Assembly: GCF_900162665.1 (NCBI RefSeq)
Contig: NZ_LT727813.1
Coordinates: 68,961 to 132,960 of the forward strand
Direction of reading: 5' to 3'
DNA: 64,000 nucleotides
Source of the DNA: Oceanobacillus sojae
GTDB lineage: Bacteria > Bacillota > Bacilli > Bacillales > Amphibacillaceae
The notes under the pieces were generated by a model. That model was not told the DNA's origin and did not search any database. It worked only from the letters and a program-made list of their open reading frames with translations. Shown piece by piece: positions 19,036 through 28,261 of the stretch. How positions within the stretch are numbered: position 1 is the stretch's first letter; every line of letters starts with the position of its first letter. Position numbers and translations under genes: made by a program.

Positions 19036-20110
19036 GAAATCTCTCCTCCTTTTTCAGAGGAACCAAAGAACCATTTTCTGAGTTTCGGGATTTGCCGGAT
19101 GACAAACCAGTCAAGTAAAAGATTACCAGAACCGATAGTCCAAATAGCGGAAAAATGATTGCAAAGACGATTAATATTATCAATATGCCACGTAATTTTA
19201 AAATACTTATTAATTTTGGTGCACGAAATGTCCTTCTGGTTTACGTTCCCACCAGAGAATTAACCCTTCAATGATTAATCGCATAATTCCTAAACATACA
19301 AACAGCCCAATAAACTGATTAGCTAACCCATATTCCAATCCTTTATGAACAGTGATTCCCCAAGACATCAATTTACCTAACGGTTCGTAATTATCATACA
19401 GATAATCTGCTAAAATCTCCCCACTATACTGATCAATATGCATTGTTGCTTCATCTTTTGCTTTTGGAGGGAAGACAGAAATGTATATACGCCATCTTCT
19501 GTTTGAGAGTAGATAATCTCTTTGATTCAATGTAGCACTTCTATTGTTTCCGCGGCCCATAGCACATCCGCAATATCTTTTATTTTTACATCTGAACTAG
19601 GGGCGCTGCCCATCCAAATACTTGGTGGATAACCGACGCCCGCATTCGTATTCCATGTTTGAAAGGTTGTACCTCAATTTCCTGTCCACAACAATCTGGT
19701 GAAAACAAAAAAATAATTGCCAGTGACAATCAAAATCCTGGTACAACATGAAGAACACGTATAAAGGTTCTTTTTCGTGATTTTAACCTTGGATAAAGTA
19801 CTCCTGCCATTCGCATTTTTCGTGGCCACCAATCATTAATTTTTACTTCGGCGGAACGGTCAGCAGCATCACATGGCCGATAATTGTTTACATCTGAATT
19901 AGGGCATTCTTCCTTTACAGTATCTACCACTTTCGAATGGATAAGCTTTTCTCCCTGATCAGCTACAGTATAGTAATCATCGTATAAAAATTTTTCAACC
20001 TGCGGCTTGAATAAATAAACAGAACCTGTAATGGCATGAATCATTAAAAATGGCGCTATAATAATCCCTACATACATATGCCAGCGCCAAATAGGTTATC
20101 TATTTACGTT
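19032..20110 (-). pseudogene. PepSY-associated membrane protein pseudogene
   Basis: Pieces of one PepSY/PiuB-like protein follow each other in different frames. They are IWRWHMYVGIIIAPFLMIHA and FKPQVEKFLYDDYY (N-terminal helix and start of PepSY), a middle part with IWMGSAPSSDVKIKDIADVLWAA, then YSGEILADYLYDNYEPLGK with the SWGITVHKGLEYG helix and the C-terminal LIILIVFAIIFPLFGLSVLV. A stop precedes the N-terminus and at least four frame changes occur. The end overlaps the lipoprotein start (ATGA). It is a second copy of the intact gene upstream in the operon. Confidence 0.85.
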
Positions 20111-20286
20111 TCTAATCTTTCTTCAATACTAGCAACCTCCTGATAATTCTCTGTCACTGAAACAAATCCTCAGGGTTTCAGTGACGTAATAAATATAATT
20201 TATAGACGTTTATTGTTGAGTAGTATCAATGTTTTAATTACAAGAAACAAAATTCAGCTACTCTATTTAGATTCTGAATCCTTAAA

Positions 20287-21657
20287 TTAGGAAAATTCCT
20301 TTTTCCGCTTGTCCATGAGATTTAGAAGTAATTCTAATATAAGGATCAAAATAAGCGAAATACCGAAAAGTGGCATGATTAAACCTAAAATCACCATTAA
20401 ACTGACAAAACCAATAGAAAGTTTTTTAGATACTTTGACTGGAGCAGACAAGCTGCCTTTTTTCTTGCGATTCAGCCATGTCATGAATCCCAGTAAAATA
20501 AGTGTTAAGAAGCCAAGACAAACAGCTAAATTAATAATTTTATTTGGCCAGCCAAATAAGTGTCCCTCATGTAATGGAATTCCCCAGGTAAACCATTTAC
20601 CAATAACCCCATAATTTTGATAATCTACTTTTCCAAGCAAATCACCTGTGTATTGGTCGAAATAATTCGTTGTTTCTTCATAAGGGGAAACATCCAGACC
20701 AGTGATACCAGAATTGCTTCCTTTAGAAACGGTAAATACACCTAGCTCATCTGTTGGATAAATGATAGAATATGGTCTACTTATTCCTTCTTCATCAGCT
20801 CTGTTACTAATTTCTTCAACAGACAATTGATTAGAAATATCATTAGGTGTTCTTGCTCCTGATTCATGATGGCCTGCATGCCCTTTATGATCTTCATGTT
20901 GTTCAGAAATTGGTTCTTGTTGACTTCTGGTTGCCCATGGTATTTCATTTACATCGGATGTAGGGGGATTGTATCTCATCTCTGTATTTCCTAAATCAGG
21001 ATAGCTTTCTCCTAGTTTATTAATTTGGCTTCCCATAAATGCAGACCAAGGCAGACCAGTGAAAATAATTATTACCATTGGTATAGTTATAATTACACCG
21101 ATAAGAGCATGATTTCTTTTATTATTCTGCCGTCTATTCTGGGTATTTCTTACTTGAAGTGCTTTTCCCTTAAAAGTTAAATAAATACCAGATAACAATA
21201 AAAAAATAGCCCAGCATGCTGCTAATTCCATTAGATAGTTTACCAATGTTCCTCCAATAAATAGAGAACTATGTAGATTCCGAAGTACATTGGAGTATGT
21301 GAATTCCGCCTTTTGATCCCCGACTATCTGATTATTATCATCCAAAAAAACATATTTTTCATCTCCAGTATTACCTGTTAAAGTTAACCTTTTATTATAA
21401 GGTTCGTCCAACATAATTACCTTTGATACTGTATAGTCTTCATAGGTATTATTTACTTCGGATATTCCTTCTTCCAACGTGAATGTCTCTTCTTTGCCAC
21501 TGTCACCAAAAAACAAATCGTCATATAAAGCATTCTCTGCATTTGTATAAAATAAATAGCCGATACCGCTTAGTGTCAACGTAATTAACAATGGTGTAAT
21601 AAAAAGCGCAGCATAAAAATGCATCCTCCAAAACCTGTTATAATTGTTTAATTTCAT
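20287..21657 (-). CDS. PepSY-associated membrane protein, probable copper-linked
   Basis: This protein of about 456 aa begins MKLNNYNRFWRMHFYAALFI; this start is chosen over one 16 codons upstream because of its AAGGAGCC ribosome site. It has four to five membrane helices, extracytoplasmic PepSY repeats and a His-rich loop (EQHEDHKGHAGHHESG) near residue 270. The second helix pair contains GIPLHEGHLFGWPNK, typical of PepSY_TM proteins. It is downstream of a YcnK-type copper repressor and upstream of the broken PepSY and YtkA-like genes. A role in copper or other metal handling is inferred from context. Confidence 0.85.
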   Translation of the reverse strand: MKLNNYNRFWRMHFYAALFITPLLITLTLSGIGYLFYTNAENALYDDLFFGDSGKEETFTLEEGISEVNNTYEDYTVSKVIMLDEPYNKRLTLTGNTGDEKYVFLDDNNQIVGDQKAEFTYSNVLRNLHSSLFIGGTLVNYLMELAACWAIFLLLSGIYLTFKGKALQVRNTQNRRQNNKRNHALIGVIITIPMVIIIFTGLPWSAFMGSQINKLGESYPDLGNTEMRYNPPTSDVNEIPWATRSQQEPISEQHEDHKGHAGHHESGARTPNDISNQLSVEEISNRADEEGISRPYSIIYPTDELGVFTVSKGSNSGITGLDVSPYEETTNYFDQYTGDLLGKVDYQNYGVIGKWFTWGIPLHEGHLFGWPNKIINLAVCLGFLTLILLGFMTWLNRKKKGSLSAPVKVSKKLSIGFVSLMVILGLIMPLFGISLILILILELLLNLMDKRKKEFS

Positions 21658-21795
21658 CTGGCTCCTTCTTTCTAAAGTTTGGTTATAAATCCTTGTCTCC
21701 TTCAAAATAAGTAAAGTCTTAGAGTGCCTCTGAAAATATCATTTACTAAATTAATCATGATTTTTATACAATTCCATATCTCTTGCTTATCTTCT

Positions 21796-22377
21796 TTACT
21801 TTTGTTTGGAACAACAGCCGGCCTGCATTGCTTCTGTCACTCTTTCAGCAGCTTCTTCAAAACGAAGTACGGTTCCATCAAACCCCTTTACAAATTTTTC
21901 TGCATGATCTTTATTTCCAAAAGTCAACACTTGAGGCTCACAACATCCCATTTGGAGTGAGGTATCCATCACAAACCAGGCAGTTGTGGCGCTTATTGTG
22001 GTATTTGTCATAAAATCATGACACAAAGCCTGCAAGACAACTTCTCCCAATTGTTTATGCCTCAAAATACCACAATGAGCACAACAGGTTCTTTCAATTC
22101 GATTGGCGGAAAGGATAAGTTGATAGGTAAGTTTGCCCTCATTACTTATTGGTTTATGACAGTATGTACATTGCTTTTGTTGTATCTTATTAGAAACCTC
22201 CTGTAATTGAACACCGCCAAAGATTTTTTTAACCAAACCCTGTTCCATTAGTAACTTTAAATCACGATGAATGGTCATTTCCGATACTTCAAATTTTTCG
22301 CTTAAATCTCGAATTTTCACATGACCTTCTTCCTGAATCATTTGATATATTTGCTCTTGTCTTTTTGATTTCAACAA
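21796..22377 (-). CDS. ycnK: YcnK-type copper-responsive repressor (DeoR HTH + NosL-like domain)
   Basis: This 193-aa protein has a DeoR-type HTH (residues 1-55; VKIRDLSEKFEVSEMTIHRDLKLL). A NosL-like metal-binding domain follows, with CTYCHKPI near 70, CCAHCG near 98, an MGCCEP stretch and a Cys-Cys tail (GCCSKQK). Length and architecture match Bacillus YcnK (about 190 aa), a copper-sensing repressor. It is the first gene of the minus-strand PepSY/PepSY/YtkA-like operon, which it likely autoregulates. Confidence 0.85.
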   Translation of the reverse strand: MLKSKRQEQIYQMIQEEGHVKIRDLSEKFEVSEMTIHRDLKLLMEQGLVKKIFGGVQLQEVSNKIQQKQCTYCHKPISNEGKLTYQLILSANRIERTCCAHCGILRHKQLGEVVLQALCHDFMTNTTISATTAWFVMDTSLQMGCCEPQVLTFGNKDHAEKFVKGFDGTVLRFEEAAERVTEAMQAGCCSKQK

Positions 22378-22522
22378 ACTATCACACCTTTAATCAAAAT
22401 ATAACATTTTATAACAACAGTATAGCATATTGCATTTCTGAATTGATTAGAAAAAAAGAAATTTTTATGATCAAACTGTGAAACTTTAGTGGATAAAACT
22501 AAATTCTAATAAAATTACTAAT

Positions 22523-22558
22523 AGCACGTACTCTAAATTATTCAGAATACGTGCTGTT
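22523..22558. terminator. Hairpin, possible terminator
   Basis: AGCACGTA (22523-22530) pairs with TACGTGCT (22548-22555). The T run is weak, so termination is uncertain. It lies between ycnK and the PRD-type fragment. Confidence 0.4.
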
Positions 22559-22602
22559 TCAATATTTTTGTCTATTCCTCATCTTCTTCAATTCGGAATA
22601 AT

Positions 22603-22737
22603 TCATTCATATCTAGCTATATCATTATAAATCGTGCTCCGAGATACATTAAATCTATCTGCAAGTTCATTTACAGCCAAGTAATCATCTGAATGAATTA
22701 ATTGATTTAGCAAAGCTATAATTCTTTGATTCAACAC
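22603..22737 (-). pseudogene. N-terminal HTH fragment of a BglG/PRD-like or HTH_11 regulator
   Basis: A GTG-started 44-codon frame with an upstream AGGTGG site reads NQRIIALLNQLIHSDDYLAV followed by NELADRFNVSRSTIYNDIARYE and a stop. This is the first wHTH of a DNA-binding regulator, cut right after the recognition helix. Nothing of the remaining protein is found. Whether a 44-aa HTH peptide is used is unknown. Confidence 0.55.
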
Positions 22738-23512
22738 ATAACACCACCTAAAAACATAATATAATGCTTTGTATTATGCCCTATCTGCATTATAAATAAC
22801 TCTTATAGTCAAAATAAGACCAAATACTTAACAAAGTTAATTACAAAGTTGTACCTGCGTGAAAATATTTTTAATATCTGATTTTAAGAAGCGTTTATTG
22901 ATTTTTTATTATAGGTTGAGGATTATAACATTATAATCGCAATAGAATTCACGATAATGTTGGGGATAAAATACCCCAAGAAAAGGAAAATTTATATACT
23001 CGTGCTGTTGAATTAACCTCTTATGACGTGCCAACACGGTTTTAAAATCACTGGTTTCCTGTCCAGAAAATCATGCCCGTAGAGGATCCATGTTAAGTTC
23101 TACCAGTTTATATCAATCAAATTCAAAGAATATATATAAACTTAACTTATTTGTGCTTTGTATCCAAAATATTGACCTAGCTTCAATACAGAAGCATATG
23201 ATACACTTAGTTTAAGTAAGCTCAAACTATAATCATCGTTCTTTATCTAACAATTGAACCAGTTTTTTGAATAAGGGATATTACATATTGACATAAAATA
23301 AACAGATGCATCATACAATTACTGGAGGAAATTTAATAAGAAACGGCAATACCACTCAAAATCTCAAATAATATTTTCCATTTGAAATAGTACCAGTGAA
23401 GTTGTGTTTTCGGGAAACGAATGACTGAACTTTGTCACACCATTACTCTTTATCACCCCCCTCCCCGAAATTACGTACAAGAGAAAAATGAAGAACAAGG
23501 AGCTTAAAAAAT
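22738..23512. other. 775-bp intergenic region without supported gene
   Basis: This AT-rich stretch has no ORF with family resemblance. A short CCCC/GGGG hairpin (near 22964-22984) and a slightly GC-richer patch near 23030-23095 are the only structure noticed. A ribosome site AAGGAGC precedes the MerR start at 23513. Confidence 0.5.
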
Positions 23513-23890
23513 ATGCTGACAATCAAAAAGGCTTCTGAAAAAGTAGAAGTTCCGGTATCAACAATTCGATATTATGACAATGAAGGGCTTTTGCCATTTA
23601 TTAAGCGTGATGAAAATGGTTACAGGATGTTTAAAGAGGAAGATTTATTCTGGCTGGAATTAATAGGTTGTATGCGTGCAACAGGAATGTCTATAGAAAC
23701 ATTAAGGCATGTGGCACAACTTCATATGAAGGGAGATAACACATTAGAAGAAAGAACACGAATCTTTCGTGATCATCAGAAAAAATTGCAAAAACAAAAA
23801 CAAGATATTGATATGGCATTGGAAAAACTAACTAAGAAAATGAAGATGCTGGATGGTGAAATCTCAGTTGAAAACCCCTCTCAGATTTAG
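23513..23890 (+). CDS. MerR family transcriptional regulator
   Basis: This 125-aa protein has the MerR wHTH (residues 2-70; KVEVPVSTIRYYDNEGLLPFIKRDENGYRMF) and a coiled-coil dimerisation helix. It has no Cys metal site and resembles the AdhR/YraB type that responds to aldehyde or redox stress. It converges on an SDR-containing operon and shares a terminator with it, so it may regulate that operon, as often seen for MerR-SDR neighbours. Confidence 0.85.
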   Translation: MLTIKKASEKVEVPVSTIRYYDNEGLLPFIKRDENGYRMFKEEDLFWLELIGCMRATGMSIETLRHVAQLHMKGDNTLEERTRIFRDHQKKLQKQKQDIDMALEKLTKKMKMLDGEISVENPSQI

Positions 23891-23912
23891 ACTTTTGAGA
23901 GGGGTTTTATAA
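23873..23912. terminator. Bidirectional terminator
   Basis: AAACCCCTCTC and GAGAGGGGTTTTAT form a stem of about 11 bp overlapping the merR stop, with T runs on both strands. It separates convergent transcription units. Confidence 0.85.
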
Positions 23913-23915
23913 GAT

Positions 23916-24245
23916 TCATTTTGCGTTCTGCAATAGCTTTTTTTGAACAAAGTCTTTATCCGAGTCAACAACGGAAGGGAAACCAAATGAAGCTTCCAAA
24001 TCTTTTTGAAGCTGTTCCTGTGACTCTCGTCCAAGCATTTCTTCAGCGTCTACTACAACACCAATCGCGAATACATCATTATGGTAAAGACCTTGTTCAT
24101 GTGACAGTTCAACCATTTTTTCTGTCAAATCATTAACGAAAGTTTCTTTAGAAACGAAAACTTTTCTACTCGCTTTCACGTCCCCATTAGAAGTCAGTAT
24201 AGAGATAGTCGTCAATGGAGCATATTCAGCAAAAAAGCAAAACAT
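23916..24245 (-). CDS. Conserved hypothetical small protein downstream of SDR
   Basis: This 109-aa acidic protein begins MFCFFAEYAPLTTISILTSNGD. No family is recognised. Content is mixed alpha/beta with no signal or membrane segment. It follows the SDR gene by 20 bp with an AAGGAGAGG ribosome site, so it is co-transcribed with it. Confidence 0.6.
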   Translation of the reverse strand: MFCFFAEYAPLTTISILTSNGDVKASRKVFVSKETFVNDLTEKMVELSHEQGLYHNDVFAIGVVVDAEEMLGRESQEQLQKDLEASFGFPSVVDSDKDFVQKKLLQNAK

Positions 24246-24265
24246 GTAGATCCTCTCCTTTTTAA

Positions 24266-25024
24266 TTAGCGCGTTGTATACCCTCCATTGGCGAATATTG
24301 TTTGACCATTAATCCACCATCCGTCCGTTGTTAAAAATTTAACTAACGGAGCAATATCTTCAATTTGAGTTAATTGATTATGAAGAGCTTGAGACTTATG
24401 AAATGCTACTCTTTCATCCGTTTCTTCAGGATAAAAGAAAGGTGTATCCATTGGACCAGGAGCAATGTTATTTACTGAAATTCCTCGGCTCATTAATTCT
24501 GCCGAGGCAGCTCGTGTATAATGCTCAACGGATGCCTTTTCGCCCGCATAAGTAGAGTATCCATCCGTATAGGCGGCTAACAATGCTGTGACGATAGTAA
24601 TGATTTTCCCATTGTCATTCATATGCTTGGCTGCTTCTTTGATAAAAAAGTAGGCAGATTTTGCGTTAATCTTTTGCATACTATCATATTCTTCTTCAGA
24701 CGTTTCTACAATTGGTTTGCGAAGAACCTTTCCTACTGTATTAACAGCAATATCAATATTGCCATACTGACTTACTGCAAAATCGAACAGTTCTTTCACT
24801 TTCGTTGCACTTGTTAAATCACCTTGAAATAATACAGCTTCCCCGCCGTTATCTCCAATCGACGCAACGGTTTGTCTTGCTTCTTCCTCAGAGGAAGAGC
24901 TATGATAATGCACAACTACTTTTGATCCTTCATTTGCATAATCTTTACTTACTAATGCACCAAGATTTTTCCCTCCGCCTGCAACTACCACTACTTTTCC
25001 TTCTAATGTATTAAATTTTGCCAT
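24266..25024 (-). CDS. Short-chain dehydrogenase/reductase
   Basis: This 252-aa classical SDR has a nucleotide-binding motif GGGKNLG near residue 16 (the usual TGxxxGIG is altered), an NTVG near 95, catalytic Ser/Thr-Tyr-Lys with YSTYAGEKASVEH near 160 (YxxxK reads YAGEK) and a C-terminal NGQTIFANGGYTTR. It is an NAD(P)-dependent oxidoreductase of unknown substrate. An AGGAGG ribosome site is present. A 109-aa gene follows and a MerR gene converges. Confidence 0.88.
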   Translation of the reverse strand: MAKFNTLEGKVVVVAGGGKNLGALVSKDYANEGSKVVVHYHSSSSEEEARQTVASIGDNGGEAVLFQGDLTSATKVKELFDFAVSQYGNIDIAVNTVGKVLRKPIVETSEEEYDSMQKINAKSAYFFIKEAAKHMNDNGKIITIVTALLAAYTDGYSTYAGEKASVEHYTRAASAELMSRGISVNNIAPGPMDTPFFYPEETDERVAFHKSQALHNQLTQIEDIAPLVKFLTTDGWWINGQTIFANGGYTTR

Positions 25025-25165
25025 GATTATACCTCCTTAGTAATAATTCATCCATAGTATAAACCCTAAAGTACGCTTGAAGGCAATAGATAAAATTAAA
25101 ATTACCAAACAATTTAATTGTGTCACTCAGAATAATATTCTTCGAACCGTTTAGAAGAACAACCT

Positions 25166-25208
25166 ACACAAAAGGAACACTCAAAAATTTTGAATGCTCC
25201 TTTTTGAT
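25166..25208. terminator. Bidirectional terminator
   Basis: AAAGGAACACTCAAAAATTT pairs with the following TTGAATGCTCCTTTTT with small mismatches and T runs on both sides. It ends the nucleotidyltransferase operon. Confidence 0.75.
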
Positions 25209-25259
25209 CTAACAATTTTTAATAATCTTTCAAATGTTGTATAGCCTTAAATGTCTTTT

Positions 25260-26615
25260 CTACCAACCGTATCTTTGATTTCCCCACTCTTTTTCAATAT
25301 GCTCTTCTTTTTTTATTAGAAGTGTTTCATGGGATACATCTTTTTCAACGTTTAATCCTGGATAAAGTGCACATTCACTTCCAACTTTTACTCCCGGAAA
25401 GAAAACATTGTTTACGCCTGTCCGAGTATAATCTCCGATAAATACTGCGTTAGAATATTTATCGGAGTAACTTCTTCCGTTTATTCTATGTGTTTGACGG
25501 GTATCATCAAACCTTAAAATTCCGCAAACACATGCTGCTGCAATATCCACATATTGACCAATCACTCCGTACATTTCGCTATAATGAATTGCAGAAATAC
25601 CTTGCATGGTTACACCTTCAATTTCAGCATTATGTCCAATTCTATTTTCATATCCAATAACTGTATTGGGTTCTATTTTAGCATAATCCTTAATGTAAGA
25701 ATGATCTCCTATCAACGCTGGGCCATTTATAATTGCTCCAGTAGCAATTTCTACGTTATTCCCAACAACTACATTACCGTTAATAGTAACATTTTTTCCT
25801 ATAAAAGAATTTTTCCCTAACACAACATGTCCATTTACTGTTGCTTCTTCAGAAATAAAGGAATAGTCATCAAGAGTATTTTTTTTAATCTCTTGAGTGT
25901 ATTCTTTAAGGCAATCAATGTTCACATTTAGAATATCCCAAGGAAACTGCAAATTATACACTTTCTCTTGAGCAAACACAGCTTGAATCTTATTTCCTTC
26001 TTTCAAATAGTCATTCAAACCATTCTCAAGGAATAATCGGTTAGGAATCATTGAACCTGTTACACGCTGGTTAAACCCGTAATTAGTATATGCAATGGAT
26101 TCTAAAGCCTCTTTATCCAACTTGTAAACTCCAGAAACTTCAGAAGTCACATAGTGATCTCTCGCATGAGCTAAAAATTTTACAACGTGATTATTTTTTA
26201 CTTGAGCACCAATCATGTCAATGCTTTCTTGTTTTTTATTCGTTACTAGTACACTTGAAAACTCTTTAGACTCCAGAAGAGAAGCTAAATCATTGGATTT
26301 CACGAGATAATTGCCCTTTTGGATGATCACTCCTTCTTCAAAAGGTTCACTACCTGCTCTTAAAAAGGCATCTAAACCTATATTAGGTTCAACATATTGG
26401 ATATTTTTATACTTTTTTAACAAACGTCTTGTTTGATCTGCTTTGTAGTTTAGAAATACATATATATCCTGTTCTGAAATACCCGACGTTAATAATTCTT
26501 CAATCTGCCAAAAAATCATTTCCTTATTTAAAATTGGAAGGCTATTTATTTGATAGTGTTTATCAAATGGAAACATTTTTTCCTGCCGGTCATTACATAA
26601 TAAAAAAGCTTTCAT
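25260..26615 (-). CDS. Sugar nucleotidyltransferase-like/left-handed beta-helix acyltransferase-like protein
   Basis: This 451-aa protein has an N-terminal region resembling a nucleotidyltransferase fold but without a clear GxGTRxxP signature (it begins MKAFLLCNDRQEKMFPFDKH). It is followed by hexapeptide-repeat beta-helix segments (about residues 255-420; SFIGKNVTINGNVVVGNN, AIINGPALIGDHSYI, RIGHNAEIEGV). The layout is GlmU-like, but the catalytic loop looks degenerate. It is the last gene of an operon with GntR, SIS and ceramidase-like genes, suggesting amino-sugar use or surface sugar metabolism. Confidence 0.75.
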   Translation of the reverse strand: MKAFLLCNDRQEKMFPFDKHYQINSLPILNKEMIFWQIEELLTSGISEQDIYVFLNYKADQTRRLLKKYKNIQYVEPNIGLDAFLRAGSEPFEEGVIIQKGNYLVKSNDLASLLESKEFSSVLVTNKKQESIDMIGAQVKNNHVVKFLAHARDHYVTSEVSGVYKLDKEALESIAYTNYGFNQRVTGSMIPNRLFLENGLNDYLKEGNKIQAVFAQEKVYNLQFPWDILNVNIDCLKEYTQEIKKNTLDDYSFISEEATVNGHVVLGKNSFIGKNVTINGNVVVGNNVEIATGAIINGPALIGDHSYIKDYAKIEPNTVIGYENRIGHNAEIEGVTMQGISAIHYSEMYGVIGQYVDIAAACVCGILRFDDTRQTHRINGRSYSDKYSNAVFIGDYTRTGVNNVFFPGVKVGSECALYPGLNVEKDVSHETLLIKKEEHIEKEWGNQRYGW

Positions 26616-26696
26616 TTCTATCGCCCTCTCATCTTATTGTTTTTGTTTTTCACCAGAGAATCTAAGACAAGAGCATCCAAAGGAGCATCACCCATT

Positions 26697-27407
26697 TTAT
26701 TTATAAACCGTATGCATTAAATAAAAACTTTCAGTTTGATACAGTGCATAGCCTATATTGAATGGTTTTCCATTCTCTAAACAAGCAATGATTTTTGTAT
26801 CAATGAGTGGTGCTCCTTCTTCAACATTCAAGAAGTCACCCATTCTAGAATTAGCTAATGTTGCACTAATTTTTTGATCTACAAATTCATATTCTATCCC
26901 TTGCTCGCTTAGATACTCGTATATAGATTTTTCACAAATCTCTGTGTTTAGTTCTTTAACAATTTGAACATCAAAGTACTCTATTTCATACGAAACAGCT
27001 ACTTCGTCTGCATATCGAATTCTTTCAACTAACCACATTTCTCCCCCAACAGGAATTTTCATGTCTTTTGCTTGTGTTTCATTCGCCTTTACCTTTTCTA
27101 AATTTAATAGCTTAGTAGAAGGTTCCATTCCTCGACTTTTCACTTCAGACGAAAAGCCAATTCCTGCCTTAAATCCAAAAAATTTAGGTAAAGGATTAAC
27201 GAAAGTTCCTACACCTTTCTTCTTAGACAATATTTTTTCATTGACTAGTTCTTCAATTCCACGTCTAACTGTAATTCTTGATACCGAAAGATGATCAGAT
27301 AATTCTGCTTCTGATTCGATCATTTGGTGAGGCTGGTAAATGCCTGTTTGAACCTGGCTCAAAATATAATTTTTTACTATTTCATACTTCGGAACTTTGC
27401 TTGTCAT
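26697..27407 (-). CDS. GntR family regulator, HutC subfamily (UTRA domain)
   Basis: This 236-aa protein has a GntR wHTH (residues 5-70; IESEAELSDHLSVSRITVRRGIEELVNEKILSKKKGVGTFV) and a C-terminal UTRA ligand domain. UTRA regulators often sense amino-sugar phosphates. It is in an operon with a SIS protein. The palindrome ATATTATAATAT at 29591 in the operon promoter may be its target. Confidence 0.9.
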   Translation of the reverse strand: MTSKVPKYEIVKNYILSQVQTGIYQPHQMIESEAELSDHLSVSRITVRRGIEELVNEKILSKKKGVGTFVNPLPKFFGFKAGIGFSSEVKSRGMEPSTKLLNLEKVKANETQAKDMKIPVGGEMWLVERIRYADEVAVSYEIEYFDVQIVKELNTEICEKSIYEYLSEQGIEYEFVDQKISATLANSRMGDFLNVEEGAPLIDTKIIACLENGKPFNIGYALYQTESFYLMHTVYK

Positions 27408-27480
27408 ACAAACTACCCTCTCTATTTGTTATAAACTGCTGTTATTATAACACTAGAAAAGATGAGAAACACTCTTTGAT

Positions 27481-28224
27481 TTATTTCCAATATCCATAGT
27501 ATTGGGTAAATAGTTTATCATTATATTCATCTGCTCCATCTAAGTTAGAGCTCTTAAATACGGGAATGTCTAGCCCAGCGTCTTTTAAGCGTGAAATTAC
27601 TCCAATGATAATAGTTTGTGCAATCCCTATTCCTGTGAAATCAGATGTTGGACCTAAATCCGCTTCCACTCCTTCTATACGGTAAGCAGCATCTCCCTTA
27701 GGTGCATGACTATTAATTGTAATATCAGCAATCTCATAAATGTTTTTCCCCGACTTATGACGAGAAGACACGGATTGAGAATGTTCTATAGATGTTAACG
27801 CTATAACGCTTGCACCTATTTTCTTCGCTTCTATGCACATTTCAACCGGGATGTTATTTCTTCCCGAATTAGAAACAACCATGATTGTATCTCCAGCCTC
27901 AACCTTATAAAGCGATAATATATTTTGCGCGTATCCGTCTAAACGCTCCATATATGTACTTTTATTTGGCATTTGGTGCAGCATTAATTCTGGAGGTAAG
28001 ATACCTTTCACATACGCAAGTCCACCTGCTCTGATATAAATCTCTTCTGCTACCATATGAGAATGACCAGAGCCAAACACATAAAAACGTCCATCATTTT
28101 TACAACTTTCAAAAATTAATTCCGATGCTCTATTGATCGACTCACCTTCATTTTCAATCACTTTATTCCATTTCTCACTTAAATACTCCAAAAACTGTGT
28201 AATCTCTTTATTAGAAGTTGTCAT
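27481..28224 (-). CDS. SIS domain protein (UPF0309-like sugar isomerase)
   Basis: This 247-aa protein has a single SIS fold. The N-terminal GSGHSHMVAEEIYIRAGGL (about residues 50-70) and DTIMVVSNSGRNNIPVEM (about 115-130) are phosphosugar-binding motifs. The family acts on phosphosugars, such as amino sugars. The GAGG ribosome site and position between the ceramidase-like and GntR genes place it in a four-gene operon. Confidence 0.88.
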   Translation of the reverse strand: MTTSNKEITQFLEYLSEKWNKVIENEGESINRASELIFESCKNDGRFYVFGSGHSHMVAEEIYIRAGGLAYVKGILPPELMLHQMPNKSTYMERLDGYAQNILSLYKVEAGDTIMVVSNSGRNNIPVEMCIEAKKIGASVIALTSIEHSQSVSSRHKSGKNIYEIADITINSHAPKGDAAYRIEGVEADLGPTSDFTGIGIAQTIIIGVISRLKDAGLDIPVFKSSNLDGADEYNDKLFTQYYGYWK

Positions 28225-28261
28225 CTTTATTCCTCCATTTCATTTTACACACATATTATCA

